In this document: positions 35,129 to 44,372 of the stretch, piece after piece
How positions within the stretch are numbered: the stretch's first letter is position 1
Layout: each line of letters begins with the position of its first letter
Assembly: GCA_947302715.1 (NCBI GenBank)
Contig: CAMYVY010000014.1
Coordinates: 1-54,200, forward strand
Length of the DNA: 54,200 bases
Direction: 5' to 3'
Source of the DNA: an uncultured Clostridia bacterium
GTDB lineage: Bacteria; Bacillota; Clostridia; Peptostreptococcales; Anaerovoracaceae
Program-made: the position numbers and the translations under genes
The notes under the pieces: model-generated
Database searches by the model: none
What the model saw: the letters and a program-made list of their open reading frames with translations, nothing else
What the model was told of the DNA's origin: nothing

Positions 35129-36802
35129 CTATACGTACTTCGCCACATTGTAGAAATGGTCCGCAACCCTTTCGGAATCGGAAACCAAAGAAAGATAGTA
35201 TGCTCCGACGTGCGCAGTGCATGAACCCTTCTGGATTCTTTCGATATGATTCGCCGCCATTTCTTCAGTCAAGTCATCGACCTTTTCCTCCAAAACTTTG
35301 GCATCAGCAGCCGCAGCCTTTGCAGCATCCTTGTTGGTATTTGAATAGGCTTCCATGGTCTTTTGGTATAGCGCTTCTACGGTCGCAGCCAGGCTGTCGA
35401 TTTCGGCCCTTGCTTCATCGGAAATCTTTCCACCTATCTTACAAATCTCTTCGATGTATTCAATAATGTTCTCGGCATAGTCTCCGACTCGCTCCAGGTC
35501 ATTTATCACATGGAATGAGCGCGACATGAAGTACGAATCGTCGTCGTTCAGCATTGAACCGGAAAGCCTGGAAAGTATGTCTATTAATTCTCTGTTGAGG
35601 TAATTCAGTTCATCTTCGTTTTTTCGGAATTTATCGACTCCTTCGGTAGACATTTCCTTAAACATCTCAAGCGATGCTGCAAAATTGTCAAAGGCGATTT
35701 TCGCCATATTTTCTATTTCTTTTTTTAACTGAGCAAGTGCGATTACCGGCGTGTTTAGCATGTATTCGTTCAAATAGTATAGCTTCGGGGAATCATCCTC
35801 CGTAGCTTCGGAATCCGGAATAATCTTTGAAACAAACCTTACGAGTGCTCCCGTGAGCGGAAGAATCAAAATCGCACAGAGCACATTAAAGAAGGTATGG
35901 AACATGGCAAGCTGCGTCTGTGGATGCTTAAAAAAGCTGGAGAAAATAATACCGTATGTGTAGTCTCCTCCGGAAACCATCTTCATTACGCTGCCAACGG
36001 CGGTGAATAAAATCACTCCGCTGATGTTAAAGAGAAGATGTATAAGGGCTGCACGCTTGGCGTTTTTGCTGCTGGGAATCGCTGCGATAATGGCGACCAC
36101 GCAAGACCCGATGTTGGATCCCATGGTTATGTAGATACCTTGGTTTAGAGAAATAAGTCCGGACACAACCATTGTAATAGCCACGGACGTCATTACCGAT
36201 GAACTCTGAATGATTGCAGTTAGCACCGCTCCGATAACGATGAGAAGAATCACATTGTCAATTCCGGCGAGGAAATTCTTTACGGAATCAAGATACGCAA
36301 AGCTCTCCATGGAGTTGCTCATCATCGATAAACCAACAAAGAGCATACCGAAGCCGGCGATTATTCCGCCCCATGTTTTTTGTTTGTCCTCCTTGCAAAA
36401 GGACATTATGAATGCTCCGACCCCCGCGAAAGCGGAGAATATAATTGTAGTAGAAATGGAGTCCTTGCCGTAAAGACCAAGGGCGACGATTTGACCCGTT
36501 ATGGTAGTTCCTATGTTGGCGCCGTATATGATGGTGGCCGCCTGTCTGAGCGTCATGATTCCGGCATTGACAAAACCGATTACCATGACCGTAGTCGCAC
36601 CGGAGCTTTGGATGGCCGCGGTTCCGACGGTACCTATTCCCACACCGAGCACATCGTTATTCGATATAGAGGCAAATAGCTTGCTCAACTTGGCGCTTCC
36701 CATCGCTTCCAAATTAGCACTCATCATATTGCAAGCAATCAGGAATATTCCTATACCTGCAACGAGTGTAAGAAGCGCCGAAATTACAAAAGTTTGACTC
36801 AC
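35129..36802 (-). CDS. Na/Pi cotransporter with C-terminal PhoU domain
   Basis: 557 residues. The membrane half contains the two inverted repeats of the NptA/YjbB family (GTAAIQSSGATTVMVIGFV and AIIQSSSVMTSVAITMVV, both with the QSSS-type motif) and about nine helices. The C-terminal part from about residue 345 is a PhoU-like helical bundle (MSRSFHVINDLERVGDYAENI; YLSLVSDSERVADHFYNVAKYV). It imports or exports phosphate with sodium. The start codon is GTG at 36802 with AAAGGA seven bases upstream. Upstream lies a promoter, a structured leader and an intrinsic terminator, which suggests control by premature termination. Confidence 0.92.
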   Translation of the reverse strand: MSQTFVISALLTLVAGIGIFLIACNMMSANLEAMGSAKLSKLFASISNNDVLGVGIGTVGTAAIQSSGATTVMVIGFVNAGIMTLRQAATIIYGANIGTTITGQIVALGLYGKDSISTTIIFSAFAGVGAFIMSFCKEDKQKTWGGIIAGFGMLFVGLSMMSNSMESFAYLDSVKNFLAGIDNVILLIVIGAVLTAIIQSSSVMTSVAITMVVSGLISLNQGIYITMGSNIGSCVVAIIAAIPSSKNAKRAALIHLLFNISGVILFTAVGSVMKMVSGGDYTYGIIFSSFFKHPQTQLAMFHTFFNVLCAILILPLTGALVRFVSKIIPDSEATEDDSPKLYYLNEYMLNTPVIALAQLKKEIENMAKIAFDNFAASLEMFKEMSTEGVDKFRKNEDELNYLNRELIDILSRLSGSMLNDDDSYFMSRSFHVINDLERVGDYAENIIEYIEEICKIGGKISDEARAEIDSLAATVEALYQKTMEAYSNTNKDAAKAAAADAKVLEEKVDDLTEEMAANHIERIQKGSCTAHVGAYYLSLVSDSERVADHFYNVAKYV

Positions 36803-36830
36803 TTAGTTTTCCTTTCAGCAAAGCATTTAC

Positions 36831-36882
36831 AAAAATAAAGAGCGAGATCATTACCACGAAAAATCATGGTAATAGTCTCGCT
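36831..36882 (-). terminator. Intrinsic terminator between leader RNA and Na/Pi gene
   Basis: On the minus strand AGCGAGA..TATTACCATG pairs with CGTGGTAAT..TCTCGCT: an 18-bp stem with one mismatch (36841-36882), followed by CTTTATTTTT. It lies about 30 bases before the GTG start, downstream of a promoter, so it is positioned as a conditional terminator. Confidence 0.8.
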
Positions 36883-36889
36883 TTTTAAA

Positions 36890-36958
36890 GCACATTCCGG
36901 AGATTCTTCCCGTGTTGACGAAATGATGCTACGCGTTCAGCGCAAGCTACTCCCTATT
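36890..36958 (-). ncRNA. Candidate riboswitch-type leader RNA of the Na/Pi gene
   Basis: Transcript from the promoter at 36964-36994 would begin near 36957 with AAAUAGGGAGUAGC, then a small UGCG/CGCG stem (loop CUGAA), UUUCGUCAACACGG and CCGGAAUGUGC, leading directly into an intrinsic terminator. GGGAGUAGC near the 5' end and CGUCAAC in the middle resemble conserved parts of the yybP-ykoY (Mn2+) family as I remember it, but the terminal CAAGACC-like part and large P3 arm are not seen. A cation- or phosphate-sensing RNA of another class is equally possible. Confidence 0.5.
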
Positions 36959-36963
36959 TCTTA

Positions 36964-36994
36964 TATATAATCATACAGGTAATTCCTTTGTCAA
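36964..36994 (-). promoter_or_regulatory. Promoter of the Na/Pi leader
   Basis: TTGACA (36989-36994) on the minus strand with ATTATA at 36966-36971 (17-base spacer) or TATATA at 36964-36969 (19-base spacer). It lies between the HD-domain gene stop and the leader. Confidence 0.6.
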
Positions 36995-37017
36995 TGAACT
37001 CCACAAAAACTACACAT

Positions 37018-37674
37018 TTATAATACTTTCTGGCCGTTCACTTTAAGGGAAAACTGTGCATCAAGTATTCTCGCGGCGCGGGAGCACATGGTCATTCGAC
37101 CCAAGAAGATATCAAAATAATCATACATGGTGCAGGCGCTCTCGTCGATAGTTAAGTGGAGAGTAATTAGCTTTTCGTCCTTGCTGCATTCTATACGTCT
37201 CTCCGTAACCGCGTGGTTGACTCGGTCGTGGATGTCGTAAAGAATCGGATCCTTTTCCCTTACCCTGCTCCTTCTGACGTCAGATTTGTCGGCGATTATT
37301 ACCGCGGATGTGATGGGGTCCGAGGCAACTCCCGTCGATTCATCATGGTTGGCAATCGTCGATACCACCTGGATACGGTCAAGCATCGGAAGGTCCGTAT
37401 CCTTTAGGATTTCATTTGCCATGATTGCGCCGTATTCGGCATGGTGCTTTCGGTTTACGACATTTCCGATGTCATGCATGAGCCCTGCGATTTTAGCGAG
37501 CTCGATTTCGTGGTCACTATAACCAAATTCGCGAAGAATATCGGCAGCTTGTTCTGCAACAAGAACCGTATGCGCCATTGAATGATCGGTATAACCCAAT
37601 TCCAAAAGTATTGAATTACCCTTCTCATAATACGCTCTTATTTCTTCATTTCTCAAAATATCTTCGTACTTCAT
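37018..37674 (-). CDS. HD-domain phosphohydrolase
   Basis: 218 residues. HD-domain metal ligands are visible as HSMAHTVLV, LMHDIGNVVN (the HD pair), HHAEYG and a later ANHDES, so the metal-dependent phosphohydrolase core is complete. The C-terminal part (ERRIECSKDEKLITLHLTIDES) is a strand-rich appendage. HD enzymes hydrolyse nucleotides, cyclic nucleotides or phosphorylated metabolites; the substrate here is unknown. An 8-bp-period array runs into the start codon and no Shine-Dalgarno is visible. It precedes the Na/Pi unit but has its own spacing from it. Confidence 0.88.
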   Translation of the reverse strand: MKYEDILRNEEIRAYYEKGNSILLELGYTDHSMAHTVLVAEQAADILREFGYSDHEIELAKIAGLMHDIGNVVNRKHHAEYGAIMANEILKDTDLPMLDRIQVVSTIANHDESTGVASDPITSAVIIADKSDVRRSRVREKDPILYDIHDRVNHAVTERRIECSKDEKLITLHLTIDESACTMYDYFDIFLGRMTMCSRAARILDAQFSLKVNGQKVL

Positions 37675-37703
37675 TTAATTCACTTAATCATTTATCTCAT
37701 TTG
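37672..37703 (-). repeat. 8-bp-period array running into the HD gene start codon
   Basis: Coding-strand units CAAATGAG, ATAAATGA, TTAAGTGA, ATTAAATG: four successive 8-mers, the last containing the start codon of the HD gene. Confidence 0.6.
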
Positions 37704-37825
37704 AAAAGACGGATTTTGCTTGGGTCAAGCTGCTATTTTACTATAATACGGTTAGTATAATACGATATGAATAAAGTTGCAAAACATTTAGAAGCTGCCA
37801 ATTGTATCTTCCGAACAAAACGAGC

Positions 37826-37854
37826 TTGCCAACGTATATTTATTTATATATACT
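37826..37854 (+). promoter_or_regulatory. Promoter of the M32-homologue pair
   Basis: TTGCCA (37826-37831), 17-base spacer, TATACT (37849-37854); transcription would start near 37861. The rest of the 37675-37894 gap is AT-rich, with TATAATACG directly repeated near 37741-37764. Confidence 0.55.
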
Positions 37855-37894
37855 GTATAACAATCAATATAGAGATATAGAAAGGAAATAGATA

Positions 37895-39397
37895 ATGGAT
37901 TTAGAACAAGCCAGATTGGATTTTAGTTATCTACAAAAGGAAATCTGCGCATTCAACCATGTCGCTGAACTTATATATCTTGATGCAGAAACAGTAGCGC
38001 CTCCCGGAACGGCAGCCAACAGAGCACATGCGCTGGAAGTTATAAACGAGGAACTTCTGAGACTGAAGAACAGTCCCGAGTCCCTATCACTCCTGAGTTT
38101 CCTTAACGAAAACAGAGACTGGCTCTCTGTCAAAGAGCGCAAAGCTCTGGATTTTCAGTTAAAGGAAATTCGGCGAAGGAAGAACATTCCCCCTGAGGAA
38201 TATGGACGCTATGGAGCTCTTCTTTCAAAGGCACAGGTATCTTGGCATGCCGCAAGAGAAGCCAACGACTTTGGCGTTCTTGCTCCTGAGCTCGAGCAAA
38301 TTGTCGAGAAGATAAGAGAGTTTGCCAGATACAATATGACGGACAAGGATCCATACGATTATTGTCTGGAGCAGTTCGAAGAGGGTCTCTACATCGAAAC
38401 CTTCGACCAAATCTTTGATGATATAAAAAGAGAAATCCCCCCATTACTAAAAGAGATAAAAGAAAGACCGCAAGTTGATGACTCATGTCTAAAGGGAAAC
38501 TTCTCCGAGGAGTCATTGCAGGAACTGGCCGTATATATATTAGACCTAATAGGGATCGATTTGAATCAGGTTGCACTAACGACATCCGAGCATCCATTCA
38601 CATTGTCCCTCGGTTCTCATTTTGATGAAAGAATCGCAACGCGCTACAACACGACCAACCTCGGTTCGTCACTCTATACGATTCTCAATCAAGCCGGCCA
38701 CGCTCTATATGAAACGGGCCAGGCTGACAATCTTGCTTATACGGTATTGGACGGTGCAGCATCCTTAAGCCTGACCGAGAGTCAGGGAAGATTCTATGAG
38801 AACATCATCGGGAGAAGCCGCTCATTTATCGAATACATCTATCCTGATTTGGTTGATCTTTTCCCCTTCCCCATAGGCGACTATTCCCCGGAGGAGGTTT
38901 ATCGCGCGGTGAACAAAGTCGAGGCCGGTTATACCAGAATCAACTCAGATGAACTCACCTACAATCTACATGTCCTTGTTCGCTATGAACTTGAAAAGGC
39001 GATGATTCGAGGTGACCTAATGGTGAAGGATCTTCGCGATGCGTGGAACGAGAAGTATAAGGAATACCTTGGTTTGGATGCGCCCGATGATTTGCACGGA
39101 GTGCTTCAGGATATTCACTGGGTCGTCGGTTCATTCGGATACTTCCCACTCTATGTTCTCGGAAATATTTTTGGTGCGCAGATAACTCAGAAAATGAGCG
39201 AGCAGATAAACATTTATGACTACGTCGAGGAAGGCAACTTCAAGCTCATCAATTTCTGGAACAAGGATAAGATATGGAAGTACGGCGGCCTCTTTGATTC
39301 AAAAGAGATAATGGAAAAGTATGTTGGTGCTCCCATTCACAGCGATGCTTTCATCAAATATCTAAAGGGTAAATATACCGAATTGTATCAACTCTAA
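37895..39397 (+). CDS. M32 carboxypeptidase (Taq-type) homologue lacking the HEXXH motif, copy 1
   Basis: 500 residues, the family length, and collinear with M32 carboxypeptidases: HPFTLSLG, DERIATRYN, the ALYETG helix, ESQGRFYENIIGRS, NSDELTYNLHVLVRYELE, LRDAWNEKYKEYLG and GVLQDIHWVVGSFGYFPLYVLGN. The zinc motif HEXXH is replaced by N265-Q266-A-G-H269, i.e. the first His became Asn and the catalytic Glu became Gln, each one base from the canonical codon; Glu295 (third ligand) is kept, though the adjacent family His is Thr. Expected to be inactive as a peptidase, perhaps a binding or regulatory protein. AAGGAA precedes the ATG; a paralogue follows after 22 bases. Confidence 0.88.
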   Translation: MDLEQARLDFSYLQKEICAFNHVAELIYLDAETVAPPGTAANRAHALEVINEELLRLKNSPESLSLLSFLNENRDWLSVKERKALDFQLKEIRRRKNIPPEEYGRYGALLSKAQVSWHAAREANDFGVLAPELEQIVEKIREFARYNMTDKDPYDYCLEQFEEGLYIETFDQIFDDIKREIPPLLKEIKERPQVDDSCLKGNFSEESLQELAVYILDLIGIDLNQVALTTSEHPFTLSLGSHFDERIATRYNTTNLGSSLYTILNQAGHALYETGQADNLAYTVLDGAASLSLTESQGRFYENIIGRSRSFIEYIYPDLVDLFPFPIGDYSPEEVYRAVNKVEAGYTRINSDELTYNLHVLVRYELEKAMIRGDLMVKDLRDAWNEKYKEYLGLDAPDDLHGVLQDIHWVVGSFGYFPLYVLGNIFGAQITQKMSEQINIYDYVEEGNFKLINFWNKDKIWKYGGLFDSKEIMEKYVGAPIHSDAFIKYLKGKYTELYQL

Positions 39398-39419
39398 ATA
39401 TCTAAGAAGGGAATCATAT

Positions 39420-40919
39420 ATGGATCTTGAAAAATCAAGACAAGAATTTATTAAGCTCCAGAGGAAACTATCGGCAATAAACCATTCTATAGAACTGCTG
39501 TTTTTTGATGGAGAAACAGCGGCACCGCCAAAGTCTATAGCAAATCGAATCAGCACGCTCGAAATAATAAACGACAAATTATACAACCTCAAGTTTGGCG
39601 AAGAGACTGACGAACTCATGGCATTTCTTTGGGAAAACAAAGAACAGCTGAGCATGGTCGAAAGGCGATCCTTGGAGGTTCTTAAAAGAGAATCGGATAG
39701 GATGAAGGGCTTGTCGAAAAAGGAATTCATCAAGTACCAGAGTCTTCTTTCCTCCGCAAAAGACGCGTGGCACATGGCAAACGAAGAAGGTGATTATGAG
39801 CTCTTTCGGCCTTACCTCGAGCAAGTCTTTGATAGGGTGAGGGCTCTTGCAAACTCCTACGATTCGGAAATGAATCCTTACGACTATTGCTTGGATATGC
39901 ACGAACCCGGAAGTAGCAGCAAAATCTACGACGGCATCTTTGATGGAGTAAGGAGAGACATAGTCCCTCTTTTGAAGCAAATCAAGGAAAGGCCGCCCGT
40001 CGATGATAGCTGCCTTATGGGCGACTATTCCGTCGAAAAGCAGGAGGCCTTGGCCTTATATATCATGAACCTAATGGGGCTAAATATGGACAATGTTGGC
40101 CTTGCGACCTCGGAGCATCCATTCACGAGGAGGATTGGTTCGCATTTCGATCAAAGATTAACCACAAGGTATTCCCGAAAGGATTTCACATTCTCTCTAT
40201 ACACGATTCTCTTTGGGTGCGGCTACGCACTTGCCGACATGGGACAATTAGACGAACTCGCATACACCGCTGCTGATGGCTCGGCGTCCTTTGGCATCAT
40301 GGAGGGACAGACGCGTTTCTATGAGAATATCCTTGGCAGGTCCAGGCCGTTCATCAATTACATCTACCCCAAGCTGAAATCCTTGTTCCCGACCTCCATC
40401 AAGGATTCCACGCCTGAGGATTTGTACTTCGCCATAAATAAGGTAGACGCCGGTCCGATTAGAATGGGTTCTGACGAAATCACAAACAACCTTCATGTTC
40501 TGGTTAGATATGAGCTCGAGAAGGACCTTATGAATAAGAGTCTGTCTTTCACAGACCTTCCCGATGCATGGAATGAAAAGTATAGGGAGTACCTCGGTGT
40601 GGAGGTTAAGGATCACACGCGCGGTGTACTTCAGGATATACTCTGGGCGGATGCCGCCATCGGATATTTTCCGACGGCGGTTCTTGGCAATATTTATTCC
40701 GCGCTGATGCTTGACAAGATGAGCTCCGACATCGATATTAAAGAATGCATCCAAAATGGCGCCATCGAAACTATTAACAAGTGGAACCACGAGCATGTCT
40801 GGAAACACCTCGGACTATATGACTCCGATACGATAATGGAGAAGTTTGTTGGTGCCGCCTCTCTTGACTTTGCACCATATATCAATTATCTGAAACGAAA
40901 GTATTCGGAGATATATTAA
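39420..40919 (+). CDS. M32 carboxypeptidase homologue lacking the HEXXH motif, copy 2
   Basis: 499 residues, a clear paralogue of the preceding gene along its whole length. Here the HEXXH position reads F265-G266-C-G-Y269, so both zinc His and the catalytic Glu are gone, while neighbouring family features persist: SEHPFTRRIGSHFDQRLTTRYS, GYALADMGQ, EGQTRFYENILGRS, GSDEITNNLHVLVRYELEK, LPDAWNEKYREYLG and GVLQDILWADAAIGYFPTAVLGN. The overall fold should be intact. AAGGGAATC lies before the ATG and the two genes are probably co-transcribed. A different loss of the same motif in each copy suggests selection for a non-catalytic role rather than decay. Confidence 0.88.
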   Translation: MDLEKSRQEFIKLQRKLSAINHSIELLFFDGETAAPPKSIANRISTLEIINDKLYNLKFGEETDELMAFLWENKEQLSMVERRSLEVLKRESDRMKGLSKKEFIKYQSLLSSAKDAWHMANEEGDYELFRPYLEQVFDRVRALANSYDSEMNPYDYCLDMHEPGSSSKIYDGIFDGVRRDIVPLLKQIKERPPVDDSCLMGDYSVEKQEALALYIMNLMGLNMDNVGLATSEHPFTRRIGSHFDQRLTTRYSRKDFTFSLYTILFGCGYALADMGQLDELAYTAADGSASFGIMEGQTRFYENILGRSRPFINYIYPKLKSLFPTSIKDSTPEDLYFAINKVDAGPIRMGSDEITNNLHVLVRYELEKDLMNKSLSFTDLPDAWNEKYREYLGVEVKDHTRGVLQDILWADAAIGYFPTAVLGNIYSALMLDKMSSDIDIKECIQNGAIETINKWNHEHVWKHLGLYDSDTIMEKFVGAASLDFAPYINYLKRKYSEIY

Positions 40920-40956
40920 GATAGATTAATCGTTATTTTATTGGACGATTTTGATG

Positions 40957-41541
40957 TTAGTTTCTTTTTCTTGTCGCCTTATCAGCATACTTGTCACGAA
41001 GAGCGAGTCCAATAAATCCAATTAGAACTAATCTGGTAAGATTCCCTACAAGACTTGAGACCACTTCCGCACTATCAAAAGTAATGACTTCCACAATCAA
41101 TACCAGCGCAATTAAAACATAGAACACTGCCCAGGAATTTATTGAACCTAAATCCTTCACGAAACTTAAAATCAAGAGAAGGATGATGATTCCAATCATT
41201 AGAAAAGCAACTAATCCGAATCCCGGAGAAATAATTCTTCCAACGAGTCTAACAATGACGCCAAGAGTAACCAGCATGAGATAGGTCTTGTACCAAATAG
41301 CTGCATCCTTCCCGCTACCCTTGATAAGATAATATATTCCACAAATTAAAGCCAACGCATTGATTGCATGAGCCACACCGAACAAGGTAGTGGTTGTTTG
41401 GTAATTCTCTGAACCTGTGTCAAATCCGGTGGGTACATTACCGGTAAAGATAATTCCCACGCTAATGACACTGATGAGGCAAAGTACTGCCATCAGAGCT
41501 AAATGCGCAATCATTAGATTGCTTTTCTTATTAGTATTCAT
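40957..41541 (-). CDS. Six-helix membrane protein, unknown
   Basis: 194 residues with about six hydrophobic helices and a basic C-terminal end (RDKYADKATRKRN). N-terminus MNTNKKSNLMIAHLALMAVLC. GGAGGGGAC precedes the ATG. Not recognised as any named family. It converges on the second M32 homologue, with a weak AATCGT/ACGATT hairpin between. Confidence 0.7.
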   Translation of the reverse strand: MNTNKKSNLMIAHLALMAVLCLISVISVGIIFTGNVPTGFDTGSENYQTTTTLFGVAHAINALALICGIYYLIKGSGKDAAIWYKTYLMLVTLGVIVRLVGRIISPGFGLVAFLMIGIIILLLILSFVKDLGSINSWAVFYVLIALVLIVEVITFDSAEVVSSLVGNLTRLVLIGFIGLALRDKYADKATRKRN

Positions 41542-41662
41542 AATTAGTCCCCTCCATAATTATTTTTTCTGTGGTTGATTATAGATTAATAGATAGTTCG
41601 CGTCAATCGTACATTCCGCGACTGTAAATGTACCCTAAATGTCAATCCTCCCTTTCTGCAAT

Positions 41663-41689
41663 AAAAAACCCCCTGATTCAAGCAGGAGG
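41663..41689 (-). terminator. Terminator after the Nudix-fusion gene
   Basis: On the minus strand CCTCCTG (41683-41689) pairs with CAGGGGG (41669-41675), followed by TTTTTT. About 70 bases after the gene's stop at 41761. Confidence 0.8.
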
Positions 41690-41760
41690 CCACCCTAAAA
41701 AAGTGAGGCGAGATAGTCTTCGGCAGCATGTACTGCGTACCACTCTAACAACAAACGTTA

Positions 41761-44091
41761 TTATAATACACTTCTCTTATATAGAGTATACGCAGCAAGA
41801 GTGAAACCATCATCAAAATAGACATTTTTATTGTTTCCATTTCTATGATTTATCATAGTTTCGAATTCTTCTTCAGTCACTTCTATTATGTCAAGAATAC
41901 CCTCATTCTTTTCTTTCATTGAAAATGAGTCTATTTCTATATAATAAACAGAGACGCAAGAGCTAGTAAGCCCACTGTCTGGGGAAATGTTTCCTATGAA
42001 GACTGGTTGTTCACTGATTGTTGCCCCTATTTCTTCACACAACTCCTTCACTGCGTTTTGCTGTGGCGAGATATTTTTTTCTCCATATCCTCTCGGAAAG
42101 CAGTATTGTTCCTTTCGAGGGGCATGGCGGAACTGTCGAAGCAGAACAAACTTATCATTGTGCATTGTTACCATGACAACACCCGTTCCGTCAGATGGTA
42201 CTACTCGTTCATATGGGTAAAATGGCTTTTTACTTCCCTTCGACGAGATAATTGGATCAACAATAAGTCTGTTATATTGGCTCTCATATATCACGCCAAA
42301 GTTGTAATTGTGCATTTCTTCACAGCGAATCATTTTTTTTAGATATGAGCTATCATCATGCAAACAACTGTCATTAATAAGTGGTATTTCAGTAGATGGT
42401 GAAAAAAGTTCTGCTATATCAGTATTTGCCTTTGCCCGCTCCTTGAGTTTAAAGTATTTTTTTAGTGCAGATGACTGTACATAATCAATTGTTTTTTCAG
42501 TACTTATTGGCTCGACTAAATCAGTTGCTAAGGTGAGTGGATTATGATATAAATTTAATTTCCTCTTAGAAATCAAGAGCCAATCACGTACAAGGTTATC
42601 AACATTTCCTATTGCTTCCGATAGCGACTGAATAGGTGTAAAAGTAGATAGCCAATTAGTTATGAATTCAACAATACTTAAAAAGAAGATTGTTTCGAGA
42701 GAAATCCATAAAAAAGTAGATACCCCTGTACTGTCAGCAATGTAATTTTGAAGTATTTCGATTACTATTTCTATTCCACAAGCTATTGCTATACAAAGAA
42801 TTGTAAAGAATAGTTTTTTAGCAATAGATGATGATATCTTTTTATGCCTATTTTTTTGTTGCTCTTGTAATTTGTATTCATATCTATTTATTCCACTTAT
42901 TGATAAATCCTTTTCTGCTAACGAATCCAGAGTCGATGAAACACTATAATTGGATTTACTATTAGATGTAAATATGGGTCTATTATCTATATTTCTATTC
43001 TTAACATATTCGAGGATGCGCACTGCTTCATTTGGTTTCTTTTCAAGACGAGGATCTTCATATTCTATAAACTGATTACACTCTTCCTGTAGAAATCGTT
43101 CACTATGATATCCGATATCCCAGTAATAATGAAGCCTTGAAATGAAATCAGCCACGAATGTTGGCATACTATGTGAGTTCGGATTATTATCGATTAATTC
43201 CTCAACATTGTAATGTTTAGAAATATTACAAATACTTATTTCACAAGTGTAGTTATAAACAAGATTGATTATCGCCTCAGCGTATTGATGTTCTTGCTGA
43301 TTGATTCGATTATTATTGTAATAATTATTCAGCAACTCTCGCACATACGGCGACCGATCATCACATTTGTGTTTATATGCGGGTAGAGTTTGTATTATTT
43401 CAATAGCAGTCTTCCAAAGAGTATCTTCATCATTTATATTAAAATTAACAACATGGTTCAAAATGTTATGAAATTTGAGTTGGCTGTATTCATTTGGATC
43501 TCTAGGCGGGATATAAATTGTGTGAATAGCACTTAGTCGCAAGACAGTCTTTATAAGCCAATACAAATTTATTAGAATCTCACGAAGTTGATCTGTTGAG
43601 AGGGCACTCTCTGTGATATTGCCTTGCTTATCAACTTCAATAAAGAGATCTTTGATTTCTTCATCACTCCTTATTCTAGCTGTTTGCTTGTCGCCTATGT
43701 ATCCAAACATTTCAGACAAATCAGAATACATCAGGCTCCTCCTGATTAGAGATATAAGTCTGCGTTGAGTAAACTTAAGTGGCCATCCAGAGTAAATAAA
43801 TTCCTTTTCATACTCAAATGAGGTGAGGAGATATTGGGATATGGTTCTTATGTCTCCATACTGAGATATTCTAATAGCGCCTTCTTCAAACAGTTTAATT
43901 AAACTACTGTAATATTCAGGAATGTCGAGTAAACTGAAAAAGCCACGCGAATCAACTAACTGATTATATGTAAGCACTACTATATTATCATTAAAAACTA
44001 TTTCATCATAGAGCGCTTGTTGCCCAATTCTAATTTCTTCGTCGTGATTTCTGACTGAGTCCAATTCAAAAAGATATACGAGTTTGTTCAT
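41761..44091 (-). CDS. Large uncharacterised protein with two membrane helices and a C-terminal Nudix domain
   Basis: 776 residues from the ATG at 44091 (MNKLVYLFELDSVRN), chosen because GGAGT lies seven bases upstream. The first 430 or so residues are a helical region I do not recognise. Two long hydrophobic helices follow (about 442-465 and 477-500). The C-terminal 170 residues form a Nudix hydrolase domain: MVTMHNDKFVLLRQFRHAP, then GYGEKNISPQQNAVKELCEEIGA, which fits Gx5Ex7REUxEExGU except that the first Glu is Ile and Arg is Lys; the metal-binding EE pair is present. Nudix enzymes cut nucleoside diphosphate-X compounds. It may act on or sense a nucleotide at the membrane (inference). Confidence 0.8.
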   Translation of the reverse strand: MNKLVYLFELDSVRNHDEEIRIGQQALYDEIVFNDNIVVLTYNQLVDSRGFFSLLDIPEYYSSLIKLFEEGAIRISQYGDIRTISQYLLTSFEYEKEFIYSGWPLKFTQRRLISLIRRSLMYSDLSEMFGYIGDKQTARIRSDEEIKDLFIEVDKQGNITESALSTDQLREILINLYWLIKTVLRLSAIHTIYIPPRDPNEYSQLKFHNILNHVVNFNINDEDTLWKTAIEIIQTLPAYKHKCDDRSPYVRELLNNYYNNNRINQQEHQYAEAIINLVYNYTCEISICNISKHYNVEELIDNNPNSHSMPTFVADFISRLHYYWDIGYHSERFLQEECNQFIEYEDPRLEKKPNEAVRILEYVKNRNIDNRPIFTSNSKSNYSVSSTLDSLAEKDLSISGINRYEYKLQEQQKNRHKKISSSIAKKLFFTILCIAIACGIEIVIEILQNYIADSTGVSTFLWISLETIFFLSIVEFITNWLSTFTPIQSLSEAIGNVDNLVRDWLLISKRKLNLYHNPLTLATDLVEPISTEKTIDYVQSSALKKYFKLKERAKANTDIAELFSPSTEIPLINDSCLHDDSSYLKKMIRCEEMHNYNFGVIYESQYNRLIVDPIISSKGSKKPFYPYERVVPSDGTGVVMVTMHNDKFVLLRQFRHAPRKEQYCFPRGYGEKNISPQQNAVKELCEEIGATISEQPVFIGNISPDSGLTSSCVSVYYIEIDSFSMKEKNEGILDIIEVTEEEFETMINHRNGNNKNVYFDDGFTLAAYTLYKRSVL

Positions 44092-44372
44092 ATCGATACT
44101 CCATTCCCGGCGTTGAAATCGTGATAATAAAAGAGCTAACACAGCAGAATAACTGCCAATGAATAGTCTGGCCCCTGATAGAAGAATATGACCAACGAAA
44201 AATCTAAATTCAGTCAGCGATGTATAGTCCTTCCTAAATGACACCGCAGTTCCCGTATATAGAAATCAAGATTCCTGTTTCAGGGAACCGTGATTCCTCA
44301 ATTAACAAATCCCAACTATTTGCATAAAAGTGATATTGTGAGTAGAAAAATAATCCTTGCATTTATACTAAT

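Noticed and set aside
40919..40957. AATCGT/ACGATT hairpin between convergent genes
   Set aside because: Only six A/T-rich base pairs and a poor T-tract; too weak to call as a terminator.
41705..41745. Near-palindrome GCAGCATGTACTGC that might be an attachment or attC-like site
   Set aside because: No integrase core-site features or second copy at the other island end were seen.
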